The position numbers and the translations under genes are program-made. DNA of 64,000 bases, from assembly GCF_009389715.1 (NCBI RefSeq), contig NC_052405.1, positions 10,804,694 through 10,868,693 of the forward strand, in the 5' to 3' direction. Below the pieces are notes generated by a model, which was not told the DNA's origin, ran no database searches, and saw nothing but the letters and a program-made list of their open reading frames with translations. Positions 37,351-53,300 of this stretch are shown here, piece by piece. Each line of letters begins with the position of its first letter. Position 1 is the first letter of the stretch. This DNA is from Phoenix dactylifera (Eukaryota; Streptophyta; Magnoliopsida; Arecales; Arecaceae).

Positions 37351-38373
37351 AGTTTAGTGGTCATTTTAATGGCAATTATCGTCCAAAAAAAGTGCTTCTT
37401 AGTTTGAATTTTTCAGTAACAAATAATAACATGAAAAAAACAAAAATGTTACTTGTCATAAAACTATTGGCTGAAAGTTTAAATTCAAAATATTAGAACA
37501 AAAATGTAAATAATGAATAATAATCGTTATGCTTATTCTAAAAAAAAATAATCAAATGATATAACGTGGCGGATCAAAGCTTACTCTTGATATGCACACT
37601 TCCTTTCTAATAGGTGCACGCTCTTGACTTCCATCCATTGAGAAAAATTACAAAAGCAGCGCGTTGTGTGGAAAAAAAAAAAACGTGTATAGTACCCTCC
37701 CATCTCCGTTGCCCTGGGATATATATCGGAATAAAGGCGAAATAAACCAGAGAAGAGTTGGACTTATTCCGGATAACTCCACTCCATCCCGCAGTCAAGA
37801 ATCCATCCATCTGGTTTTACTAAATGGGTCAAAAATTTAGGTCTAAATTTGATCATTTTATGACATAGATAATCTAATTCGACCTATAACAGATTGAAAC
37901 AAATTACCACGTAGATCTTTTGCTACAGAATATTAGTAGTGCAACTATGCAAGTTAGGAAGCTCTAAGATAGCGTTGCTCAATTTTTCATTTTAATAATG
38001 GATAAATCTGTTTTACCTTTTAATTATACCAAATTTGTAGATGATACATGCTCTTGTCTAGCATAATTTTACTTTGCTCTAGGATTTTATTGAAAACAAG
38101 TATGTTGTTTTGACCACTTTTTTTTTTTTTTTGCATAATTGTGGATACTAAAATGTTCTTAGTAGGCTGGTTGCTGTAAATTTGCTACTCTGCACTTCAT
38201 TTTCTACCTTACATTGAAGATATGCCTTCAGTTTCCAATCACAACTTGTCTTCTCCATCCCAAGTTAATCAAAGTAGCCTTGCTTTCTGAGATGGAAAAT
38301 AACAACTCCAAGTCATAACTTTAGCATTTTCCAGCTAAATTGGGTTAAATCTGAAGGAACATTTCCTTCTCAG
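37351..38373. other. Intergenic, no gene seen
   Basis: AT-rich spacer between the tRNA and the alkenal reductase relic. A T run lies near 38120-38134. Confidence 0.5.
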
Positions 38374-38550
38374 GTGCTTTCCTGAAGGCATTCACATCTA
38401 TTTTGACATGAGGATCCATGGAATGATTTTTCTCAGTACAACCTTGAGAAACCTGAGGGTGTTTGCAACTTGTTCTACCTTATCAGAAAACGGATCCGGA
38501 TGGGAGGCTTCAATGAAGCTGGTTTCTTCACCCGGTATCTGATTTCAGAG
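38374..38550 (+). pseudogene. Broken last-exon copy of 2-alkenal reductase
   Basis: Behind an acceptor (ccttctcag) comes GTGCTTTCCTGAAGGCATTCACATCTATTTTGA, which parallels the start of exon 5 of the intact gene at 42750. After a deletion follows a stretch reading SQYNLEKPEGVCNLFYLIRK and MGGFN, matching [20 protein letters not shown] and MKGFN of the intact protein. The acceptor context is retained, so it arose from genomic DNA, not from spliced mRNA. Other exons were not found. It lies 1.7 kb upstream of the intact gene on the same strand. Confidence 0.78.
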
Positions 38551-38792
38551 ATGCTGCGAGAAGTTCTCTGTCTTCCATATTTCTTTCTTCTGTAGATTCT
38601 TACTCTTTTTTCCTGTATTTTTTCTCCTTTTTCAGCAAAAAAAAAATAAAATAGGATATTAAAGTATTTTAGGATTGCTAACTAGTATTTTGAAAATTAG
38701 AAATATCCAAATAGTAGCAGTAGGAGTAGCCCCCGGAGCGCTAACTCGAAATTGAATAATCGAAGGCGCACAAGAAATACTCCTCCCAGACG

Positions 38793-39632
38793 AAGGCTTT
38801 TGTTTGGGAGAGCTGTTGGCAGTAGAGTTTTTTAAAGTAGAATTTTTATAAAAATCTGCTTGCTGTTTGGTAACTAACTTTCTAAAATACTGTGGCACTT
38901 TAACATATATTTAGTAAACAAACTGAGAAAGTACTTTTGTATAACAAAATTACACAGCAATGTATTATACAATATAACATATATTAATACATAAATATAG
39001 GATATAGTATAATGTTACTGTAATATAATATAATATTATTATAATATAGTTATGTAACATTGCATATTATAGCATAATAATTTAATATAATATTAAATTA
39101 TTTAACATAACATATCAATGTATTATGATATAATGTAATATTATATTTATAGTATAATACAATAATAAAGGTACAAAATATTATAATTATTAGCGTACAT
39201 TAATTTTCTATAATATAACATAATATATTAATGTATTATGATATAATGTAATATAATATTATATTTATAGTATAATACAATAATAGAAAATAAGAATATA
39301 TTTTCTTGCTCGGAAGGGAGTCTGATTCACGGCTAAGGTTCTTTGTTAGGGCTTCAACAGATTTTTAGGTTTATAAAAAGATAAAGTATGTAATAGTTAT
39401 ATTTTATTATGGATATTTTAGTAAAAAAAATAGTTTTTCGACAAAGCTCAAAACAACTTTTTCGGAAAGCTCCAAAATGGAGTTTTTTTTTCCAAAAAGC
39501 TGTTTTTAATTTTTTTGAAAAAGTTAAAACAATTTTTTAAAATTTTTACCAAATATTTTTTTCACCCAAAAGTGCTTTTGAAGTGCAAGAAATATTTTTT
39601 AGCCCCTCAAAAGTTCTCCAAACAGGGTGAAG
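38793..39632. mobile_element. Probable long MITE, about 840 bp
   Basis: The left end TTTTGTTTGGGAGAGCTGTTGG and the right end, read on the other strand as CCCTGTTTGGAGAACTTTTG, form imperfect inverted repeats. Both arms continue with AAAGCT/AGCTTTT words. The centre (about 38940-39300) is almost pure AT, with a duplicated block around TGTATTATGATATAATGTAA (39118 and 39232). Non-coding. Ends and target duplication are approximate. Confidence 0.5.
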
Positions 39633-39708
39633 TTTAGACCTGACCCAAAAAAACACAAAAAAACAAGCAATGGACGGGCATTATTATACTTCACCAAGCC
39701 AGACCGTA

Positions 39709-40060
39709 GAATTTAGTAGTTGATGTGATGGGTTTCTTTCGTTATTCTAAAATTTTTGACGTACCACGCGCGCCGGCCATCTTGGCCTTTTGGCTTATGT
39801 CAGAGCTGATGCACTTCTACGACTCCGTTAGAATTTAGTAGTCGTTATAATAACTGTCTTTTTTTCTATCGTATTATGAAATCTATAATGTCCCACATCC
39901 GTTGACCATTTTGGCCCTTTGGCTTCCATCAAAGCTGACGCTCTTCCATTACTCTTTTAAAATTTAGTAGCCGTTATAACATTTTTTTTTTTTTATCTGT
40001 TACTTTCTATGATCTACGATGTCCCTCGTTCGTCGACCATTCTGGCCACTTGGGCTACAC
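39709..40060. repeat. Three degenerate tandem units, about 125 bp
   Basis: Units start with GAATTTAGTAG at 39709, 39831 and (AAATTTAGTAG) 39960. Each continues through a T-rich part to a TTGGCC..TTGGCTT or TGGCC..TTGGGCT block, and the last is shortened. The array ends about 230 bp before the start codon of the alkenal reductase gene, so it lies in its upstream region. Confidence 0.75.
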
Positions 40061-40266
40061 CTGTTCGCATTTTAAATACGAGAAGAAGAAGAGAATGCTC
40101 CTTCATTTTCACTCTTGGAACAAAAAAAGGAAGAAAACAGCTTATGATGTGTTTGACCAGCTTTCTTTGAATGCTACTTCAAAATTCATTAATGGCAGAG
40201 AAACCTATACCATCAAAATATTTAGCCTATAAGTAGCCTTGGTTGCCTTGGAAACATATAGCATGA

Positions 40267-43128
<2,862 letters not shown>

Positions 43129-44351
43129 ATGCATGGATTAACTAGGATTCCATTACAGTTTTCAAATGGTTACAGTCGAATAATAACAAAACTTGTGAGT
43201 GATTCTCAATTCATCTTTCTTGTATTGATGTGCATTGCACACTTTGCATTGTTGCTAGATTGTCTATCACATATGTGTAAGTAGTGCCTCTGCAGCTCAG
43301 ATAGGGCTCTTCGATGGTTAGCAATGTCGAAAAAGAGTTGGTTGCAATCGCCCATGAGTAAGTAGGAATCAGCTGGGATTCTACTTCAACTATGAAATAG
43401 CAATTGGTGTATTATTTGTATGAGTGGATGCTAAAACTTGCATGCGATCCTCAAATCAAACATATTGAATGCTGAACTTTAGGCGCTGGTTGGCCTATCA
43501 AAGATCAGGGGGAATTGTTTAGCCCAAAAGAAAATTCAGGTGTATCAAAGATCAATCAGTCCAGCAATTAATCAATCAAAGCATGCAGGCTGCTTGCGAC
43601 AGAGGATAATGGCTTGTTACTTCTTTCGATATAATCCTCTTCACTGGCACCTCGCAAAAGAAAAATATGCGATGCATTGAAACCTGGGAGGTGCAAGACT
43701 AAACCTCCTCAGATCATTACAATCAGTCAAAGTCAGCAGTAATTACATGATCAGAAAAATATGAGTGGGGACAAACTGATCTGACCATGTCAGCTACTGT
43801 CAACGATTAATAAGAACACATGGTGAAAAGTATCAGTAGTGTAAGTTGAAAAGCTTGCTCTACTCATGCATCAAGTAGTGAAACCATGGTTTTGTTGTTT
43901 TCTCGCACGCCACTGTATATAGTAAAAGCTTAAATCTGCGTCATCGTTGAACATGAACAAAGAAAGAAAAAAACAAGCAGAGAGTCATGATTTGAGTACC
44001 AAAAGATGACAAAAACTCAAGCTGTGGAAAAGATGATTATCAAGAGGGTACATTCTCATTTAGTGATAACAAACATAATCATAACAATATAAAAACGATG
44101 TCATATACATCAGCCTGCAACAAGCAAAATATGCAATAGATTCTTTCCATGAGCTGATCACAACTAAGTTAGCTACGCGATTTGTTTATGAAGCAAACAC
44201 TGATCAAGTACATTGGTATAGTTCATGAACTCTAGCCACTAATAACCAAAAAAAAAAAAAAAATCCCTGACCATGAACTTGAAAAGAAGCCAACAAGTCA
44301 TGATGCATCTTTGAAACATAAGTTGGCTTCATGGAGGCAGTGCAGTTCCAA
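43129..44351. other. Convergent 3' spacer between two genes
   Basis: Holds the 3' UTRs of the alkenal reductase gene (plus) and of the acetolactate synthase subunit gene (minus). A second, decayed repeat of the reductase's last codons appears at about 43280-43360 (GTGCCTCTGCAGCTCAGATAGGGCTCTTCGATGG..., resembling CTCCTGCAGCTCTGGTGGGGCTC), so a small tandem duplication of the gene end is likely. Confidence 0.6.
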
Positions 44352-47300
44352 TTACACTGGGAGAGAATAACCACGTAGATGTTTAGAATCCACCCCTGAC
44401 TCACGAACCAGCGCAACCCGGCCAGTTCGTGCCACCTGCAATCGATGTCAGCAAAAAGAAAAAGGTTTTAATTAAAACTGCTTCTCTATGGAGTAATAGC
44501 ACTAATTATATGATGAAATTGCAATTTCCCAAGCACAAGATAATCTTTACCCAAAGAGGAGGAAAAAGCAAACCAATCAGTATGTTCTTATTGGCCAAAG
44601 GCCTCACATACTATTTCAAATGCATTACATCCCGTAAAAGCCAGAATAGTAAAATGTAATACACATAATATTATGCCAGCAACTGGCCCTAGAATGCAGT
44701 ATAGTGTATAATACACATGGTTCATGGATGCAGAACTAATAGGTTTTCATAAGATAAGGTTAAGCATGAAAACAACAGGAGCCAAATAGACCTTGGTAGT
44801 TTGTGGAACAGACAAGAAGAAACTAAGTTTCAAGGCAACATGAGTTTGCAAGGAGTTGAGATTTAAACAAAATTCAGGTGACTAGACAACTCCGATATAA
44901 TTCTTACACACAGTGAATTCAAGAATAATCTAAAGATTGACTGCAGCACCTAGTATAGTACAGATTATTTTTTGACTGTAAAATTATTGCTGACTTTGCC
45001 TACCGGTAATGGGAAGGTCGTCTCATCTGTTACCATACGAGGTTTGGCTCCAATCTGCTAGGGGTTATAGGTGGATATATAGCAACAAGGGGCATTTTAG
45101 GCCACAGAATGGCACCTCACAAGGATGAATTGTGCAAAAGGCATTATATTAAAGTGTTCCACAGGATGAAGACAAAGTAAGCCTGACTTCTGCTGAGTTC
45201 TTCAAGTGGAGAGGGAGTCCAACAATGGGTGTCCCAAAGGGCATGAAGGCCTGAACTAGTCCATAACAATTAAGCAAATGACCAAGCACTACAAGAGCTG
45301 GAGGACCTCACAGTTCACAACATAATCTTGCACATGGTTCGTTGGACATTTGTGCGGCGGACATCAATGAGTACGAAGCAGGGTACTCAGATAAATTGAA
45401 CTAGACAGTTTTAACATTGAACTAGTACTGATATACCTGTATTCCTGAATTAAGACATTAACCAACTGTGAAATGCAAAATCATACACAGGATGGTCACA
45501 CGGGAAGATGATGAAAAATTTTTAAGAGCCAGAAGAACTTGGAAATTGAAACCACCCTTTCGCTCTTAACTTGAGATATATTACCATGACCTATATATTC
45601 CTATCTATCTTGGAGGGTGGTGATAAGAAGGCTCCAACAGATCACCCATAGAACCAATTCTTGGATGTCAAAGAAGAATTTCTCTGTGGAAAGACAAGTT
45701 AGATATTTCATTATAATCGAGTTGCATGAAATCGAGATATAACAGAAAGTAGGCATGGACATTGAGCAACAATGACATCCACCAGTCTATGCAAGTTCCT
45801 CAAGATGAGTCACTGAAAATAGGCTTAATAAAACGGTAACTTCAAGAATTTAGAAAATTGAATAGGTTCACTTCAGGAAAGACAGTAGACCATTAATTAT
45901 GGCACAGTGCAAAACACTTGATTGACTAATATGTATGCTTGCCATTTATTTCCTTTTTGGTTTATGATATGAAACAATGTTATATAAAAATCAATTTCTA
46001 CATGAAAGCAATCGAGCACTTAAAAAGAAGTTCATCAAAGAAGTATTCATGTATTTGGACCATCAGTCTTGGTATGATGCGGACTTTGTACAACCAAGTC
46101 TTTGTCCTCGGTTTATGAAATAAAACAGAAAAGAAATTAGTGAAGAAAAGAGCTTTGTTGAGCTGCAAACTGGTCAATCAAATCAAGGCAGCCTAATTCC
46201 AAGTTGAATTTTTTAATCACAGAAGCATAATATGTAAAAGGTTTAAGTCCAGAAACAAACCTCACAAATGCCATAGGGTTCCAATAACCTTTGCAATGCA
46301 ACCATCTTGTCCAAATCTCCAGTAAGCTAGATTCAATAATAGAAGCTCAAATGTCAGACATTTTGAGAATTTTAAAATGAAGTACAAGCAGAGCAAGACC
46401 TCCATAAACTAAACAAGCTGGCAAGGCAAAAAGGCACCAACTCTTTCAGGAGATCCACTCAAATTCCATAATGTAATAAGCATATTATAGCAGCTGAATG
46501 AGACAAACAATTCCATACTACTGGTTAACATGCTTCTTCAATAAGAGCTGCAAATAGACTGGGCCACATGATTCTCATGTTCTGCCAGCTTGTAGTAGAA
46601 TTCTACGGATTTGGCCAGTGCAGATGTAAACTCAGTTGATGGAAAGCTTAGGTTTGAAATACTGAAAATGTTTGGCCCATGAGCTATGCTTCATGCTTTT
46701 ACAAGTTTGCACTTGCCACAGGTCTAGCAGTCTGAAATAGTTTACACAATTCAAATGGCATGAAGTTCAAATTTATGTACTGAATTATATAGCAACCATT
46801 ATCAACCAAGATGCAATGCCCAGAGAAAAATTACTTGAATGTTTTTTTTAGTACTTATCAGTAGCATCTTGGGAAAACATGAACTTGATGACCTGATGTA
46901 GGATAGCAAAAAATAGATAACTTTTTCTGTTCTTTCATTTTTCCTCAGCAAAATTTATTTCTCTTAAAAGTTCCAATCACAAATAAATTGTAGCGCCCAA
47001 AAATTGAAAAAAAAATGTATGGTCTGTTTGAAGATGATTTTAGGTGTGACATTTCGATCCTGTCTTAGAATTTTGCCCTTCAATGAAATCCAGCAGTTCT
47101 ACTTGTCAAGAAGTCTAACTGCAAGAGATTCCTTGGCTGCTTAATAAATTATTCTCAAGATTACTTGAGGAGAGGATAGCCATACAAAAATCCTGAATTA
47201 AAAATTAAAAAAAAGGAATTCCTGTATGCATGTCTGACCTATATAAGACTGCTGGGAATCCGCCACTAGCCCTGCAATCACCCCTTACTTTAGAAACCTC

Positions 47301-50300
47301 GATTATACTATTTCTTCGATTACGAGAAAGAATAAAAATATAAACTGAAAAGACAACTACTAATAGTGAGTTTGATCTTTTCACACTGTGTATGAGCAGT
47401 TGGAAATATTTTCCTTTAGATTTGAAGTTCCCAGGATGTCGCTCGCAATACCACCAAACAAAGATATCTTCGAACTCGTACTTGGTTATCAAAGGCTGAT
47501 GCAGGCGCAGAAGTGTGGATACAGGGACGTGGCTCTCATGAAAAAGAAAAATTAATAGGAAACACTTAGGATGCAGGTATAGAGATGAGTTTCGAAGAAA
47601 TTCTGAAGCAGATACACCACCGTAATTGGAAGATATTCTGCTACTATAGTTTGGAAGCAAAAGGTTTTCCAAATCCCCAGAAGGATTACCCAAGTGAGGA
47701 GAAAAGAGGGACAGAGGGGGAAAAAGGGACAAAGCTGGGGCTTTGCATGCTAAGGAGAGAAGTGAAAGCAAGCGTGGGTGCGTGGGCGGGTAGGTGGGTG
47801 TGTATGAGAGAGAGACAGAGAAGGGGGGGAGACAGGGGGCTCATGCATGAGATTCAGGTGGAGGTGAGGCTGTAAGGGGCTAAACAGCTGGTGGGATCAG
47901 GAAGTCCCGCAGGATACGATCCTATACCATACAATCTAAACATGCCCCGGTAGGAACACGAGACTAGCTGGTTGGTTAGAAGCTGCAAAGTAACAAGTCA
48001 CAATTTATTTCTGAGAGGGTTAAATGCTGCACGCCAGACATCAAGTCATCAAAGACGGTTTCAGTTTGTCAAGTGGAGCATGAAAACCTACTTGGAGAAA
48101 AGACTCTTTGGTGCCTTTAAATTGCTGCGCAACAAAGAACAATGTTTCAAACGTGTGGAAACGTAGCTTTAAAGGTGCTACACCAGATAGCTGCTGACAT
48201 ATACATTCTTGTGGGGTATGCATACATACAGCAGATTATAAAGAAGTTCCAGAATTCAAAATAAGGTTATCTTTAGTTATTCCAAATGTATACATGTTCC
48301 CTTTAGCTTTCAAATTTATTAGCAGGTCCATTTCTCTTTTTGCAGATAAGGAAAAGTTAGTAAATTGGTCTAAATTCAAGAAAAGGTAAAATAGATTAGA
48401 CTATATTGTAAACATCTAGATTATTGCACATAATTCAACCAAATTCCGAAGCTCAAATAACTCATAATATATTTGCAGAAAATCATGAATTATTCACAAA
48501 GTTCAATATGAAAAAGTGATTCTTAAAATTGTCAAGACAAGTTCTACATAACACTTTGAGAATGGAACAATTGGAGAAGCAGTTGAGTACCAGTGACTGT
48601 CACATCAAATTTCATCAACACATTAAATCCAGCTTGTAATCATAATTACTCAGGTATTTAGTTTTCAGACAGTATTAATCTTCAGCACCAGAAACATTTA
48701 CTAAGCATGTCTGGGCTGGAAGGGAGTGCTAAATTAGAATTGTAACACTAATTTGACAGTTATGAATTGTGCTGAACAACCTTCAGTTTTGGCTTTGTTT
48801 AGACAGCTTCCAATGCATTAAATACAATAATCAGCTTGCATTTAAAAAAAAAACAATAGTTATCTAAATTGACTGTTGTTTTGATTTTAGTGAAAAAGAG
48901 GGAAAAAGAACTTGCTGGCCTATAAGCCATTTCTCATGCTACTTAATAACTGATTCTAAAAGAAATGTTATTGGTTTGATGCAGAGAAAAATAATTGGAA
49001 AATTCATAACCACCATGAAAAAAAATAAATAAATAAAACTATTATGAGGAAAAGCACTACCTGAAGCGTGATTGTATGATCAGATACATCGACAGCTTTG
49101 GCTCGAAAGATGTCAGCTATGTCCAGGATGTCCCTTCGGGCAGCAGTATTTACGGCAACTTTTATAAGCATCAGTTCTCTTTCAGCAAAAGGCAAATGGG
49201 TTATATCCTGAACCTGAGGTCCATGTGATTTGCTTTTAGACATCAATATTTAACATAAGCTTATAGTTGCTCAAGCATGCATCATGCATGATTTACCTCA
49301 TGAACATCAACAAGCTTGTACAGCTGTTGGACTAATTTGCCAATCGATTCATCAGTTCCAGGAACAACAGTGGTAATACGAGAAATACCTTCCTTTTCTT
49401 CTGGACCGACAGCAAGACTCTGTTCAGGAAAGAAGAAATTGAGCACGCGATATGTCCCCTTAAAACAGTGAAAGAAAAGAGAAATAGAAACCTGAATATT
49501 GTAGCCCCTACGAGAAAAAACGCCTGTTACAATGTTGAGAACCCCAGGAGAGTCATTTACGAGTATGGATAGAGTGTGCGAACAAAGACCACTTGACTAG
49601 GGCAACAAAAAAATCAAGCATTAGATCAATAGTCCAAATATGTTGTGAAGTGCATTTCAGAGAAAAAGCCCAAGATTCTGTGATCAAATATCTAAATAAT
49701 CATTCTCAGATTTTATATTAAGGATTCAGGACATGGTGGTTAGAATCCTGATAAACAACTCAAACAATTTATCAGCAAACTTGAATGAACTTGCATCGCA
49801 TGAAAATAGTTAATCTTATATATAAAAGACAAATTTAATATGTCACTCAATAATTCAACTTATTACTATGAGACGTCATAAGAACCATTAAGGTGAGAAT
49901 TAGTTTGTCAAATCTCCAAGCCACTATCAAAATAACATCATTTATCAATAGAAACATGAATTGTATTTCAGAAAGGAAGGAATGCCAGAGAACTTGTAGA
50001 ACTTATCCTGAACTAAAAGTGGAAAAAAAAAAAGGAAAAAAACATAGAATTGATGTTCAATAATATAATTATAGATATCCCAGATCAGTTAGTTTATTTA
50101 GAATATAGACAACTGGAAAAGTAAATCTATCAAAACAAAATCACTGGAAACTTACATCTTCATCATCGAGAACACCCCAATGTGCATCAAGAACTTGACT
50201 CACTGCAGAGCTCTCATATGGCTCCACCGGGTAGACATCTCCCTTCATGCAAATATAACTAATAAAAGTCCATACAGGATACTCAAATTGAACAGTGACA

Positions 50301-53300
50301 TAGAAAGAAAAACAAATGTCTTGATGTTTAATGAATGAATGAAGTGATATGAACTGACAAATATTCATAAACTTTACCGGGTAATGTTATTTTAATAATG
50401 AACAAAAATTTCGAAAATAGAGAATTGCTAAAAGTGTTATTCAGGAAAATTCTTAACGAAGGCACTTTGAAATTACCATTTACTGGAACGTGTATTATGG
50501 TTAGAAAAGAGAATAAAGATAATAAAAAGGTGGTGAGCAGTGATTTATTAGCTCCAGTTAACTATGAATAATTGAGATACTACAACTTCAGCACTTATAT
50601 CTGGAAGTAACAAGTGATTTGGAACTGATATGGACCTGATCGGCCTATGAATGAAAGATAATATACCATACTGGTCACTTATACTAAAAATCTCAGTCAG
50701 ATGACAAGGGGGGAGAGCATTTGAAGAAGATATTGTTGTTCTGATTTCTTAAGTTGCTAATTTTTAAGTTAAAGCACAGCAGTATTTCCAACATTAGGTA
50801 TCTCCTGATAATGTGTCAGAGACAAGAGACAGTCACTTGGCATAAGCATCATCACACCACATGTTACAGATAAAAAAAAAATCAAATTTCCTTCTCTTTT
50901 TTACTGCTATGTGAAATGATCGCTTATTATGTTGCAAGTGGTTAAACCTATGAATTCATGAAGTAAACAAGGCCACAAATGTAGTGTTATGTAAGCCCTT
51001 TGGTGCATTCTAAGAGCCATTTGAACCAAGGTCTGCTGACCGTGCCAATTCAGTTTGGGCCGTACCGAACCGGACTAATCAATTATCAGCACAGTTCATT
51101 CCATCAGTTCAAAACATAATCCTTACAGCACCAACAAAGAGAGAGACGGAGGGGAGAGAGAAGAGAGCGGGGAGAGGCAGGGAGGGAGAGAGAGAGAGGA
51201 AGGAAAGGAGAAAGATGGAGAGGGAGGGGGAGAGAGAGGCCGAGAGAGAGAGGACTTGAAACCTTCATTAGAACAAGGAATCCCTAATTGTTTTTGCTGA
51301 TTTAGTATTGAAATTGGCAAATAGTTTGCTTACTTCATTTGCCAATTTCAATTTAAAATCGGCAAAAATAATTAGGGATCCCCTATCTCGTTCCTATATC
51401 AAAATGAAAGAAGGGATCCCCTGTTCCAATGAGGGCTTTCAAGCCCTCCCTCTCTCTCGACCTCTCTCTCTCTCTCCACCCTCCCTCTCCTTCTCTCTCT
51501 CTCCCTTCCTCTCCCCCCTCCCTCTATCTCTCTATCTTTTCCTCACTCTCCTTCTTCCTCTGCCCCTCGCTCTCCAGCTCTCTCTATGTTGTTGTGCCCC
51601 AAAATGGCACCGTACGGACTCGTACCATGCCAAACCGGTCGCCGGCCGGTACCCCCTCCAGTACTAGTTCGGCAAACCTTGATTCCAACAATAACAACTT
51701 ATAGAAAATTTTGTATAGATCTAATTTCCAGAAAGCAGTAAAAAGGCTATTGTAATGGCAGATTTAAAGATACATTCAGCATTTAAAAGCCATCTACTAC
51801 TTATCCCCCAGCAGAAGACTCTTACTTGATCTTTCACATCTCATAACACATTTCTCCTTAGTTCTTCATGTTTGTGTGTCAATTGTTACTAGGTTATTGT
51901 AAGATAAATTTGCACATTTTTGTCACCACACAATTAGATGATTACATTTTGAGACTTCTCAATCTAAAAGTGTTAAATTAATCAACAAACTATATAAAGA
52001 TTGTAAAGTCTGATATTTATCTCCAACTTCTACTATGTCACATTATGTAGTTCTTTCAGAATTCTTTAATTTGTAAATAATTTTTAAACTCTGTTTTTAA
52101 GATAAAAGGCACTGGACCAGAAAAAAAATCCACCTTACCACCATAACTTGCAAACTTTCCATTTAGGCACAAATCGTGATGAAAACAATACTGTGTTTTA
52201 AAACAAAGACTCATCAAGGAACTGGAGAGACTCTTGGTACATCACATCATTTGCTTGAACTCAGTTAATTCTTGAAGTTTGCAGGCTATGAACAAACCCC
52301 CAATGGAGTGAGACAAGATGCAAAAGGATGTCTATTGTCATAAGGAAATGACTAGAGAAACTGCCATAGGTCTGAATTTGAAGGAAAGTTACCTATCAGA
52401 CATTTAAGGGATGTGCATAGGGCTGATCTGGGGACTGGTTGTGGAGATAAAGTAAAAAGGAATAGTCTGTTGCAGCAAGTGACTAACGAAGATATTACAG
52501 AGATAAAGATGCATGGCATGCAAGGGATAGATTTTTTGCTCCATACAGATCTTGTATTCTCTCATTCGACGGAATCTTTCTTCCTGGCATAAGAATGTTT
52601 GGAACCTAGCTTTGTGCGAATTCTCTTAAAATCCATGCAGTAATTACATGGACATGAATCCATTTTATAATTCAAGATATAAGAATCAAGCTTTTCAATG
52701 ATAAAATGTCATTCATGCTATTCTTGACCAAAAAGTCCTCCAGTAATAAGAGGTACATACTTCTGTTGATTGTCCCAATTCGCCAGTAAATGTTCTATTA
52801 GTAGACCTGAGAAGAGTGCTTGCAGGCCCTTCCAGATCTGGGTACGAAGCTGCAGAAAACCTCCAGAATGGGGCATTCTCCCCCATCTTCTCACGCCTCA
52901 AAGCAATCTAATGGACAACAACAAAATTCAGAACCCACAAATTGAAAGGGTATGCACAAGTATGACACTGCTAAGTCTTAAAAACTAATTACCTTGCCAG
53001 TTCTTGCTATTTCTTTTATTCCAAACTTATTCAGGTTTCTCCGAACTGCAACCACTTTCCCAGGATCTCCAGTTACCTGCATCCTTGGCCAAAAAAATAT
53101 GTTTCAATATTAAGGTTTGTGTGTATAACAGTCAAAAATAGTAAGAACCAATACCGGTTGTCAATGAGAGAAGGTTCAACAGGTGTCACCTCAATGGTTA
53201 GTGAATGTTCTGAAATATCAACGATTTTTGCTCTGAATATATCAACCAGACCCATGACCTGCAGATTGGAAGTAAGCAATATTAGCAACAAAGTTTAACT

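Noticed and set aside
44204-44416. 70-codon minus-strand open frame at the 3' end of the acetolactate synthase subunit gene
   Set aside because: It overlaps the true last exon in another frame; the correct frame encodes [17 protein letters not shown].
47420-47560. Plus-strand frame with [20 protein letters not shown], vaguely like an aminoacyl-tRNA synthetase anticodon-binding start
   Set aside because: Resemblance is weak, no neighbouring exons, and it lies inside an intron of a gene on the other strand.
47205-47771. 188-codon open frame inside intron 10 of the acetolactate synthase subunit gene, same strand
   Set aside because: No recognisable domain, mixed low-complexity start, and it lies in a spliced intron with no sign of its own promoter.
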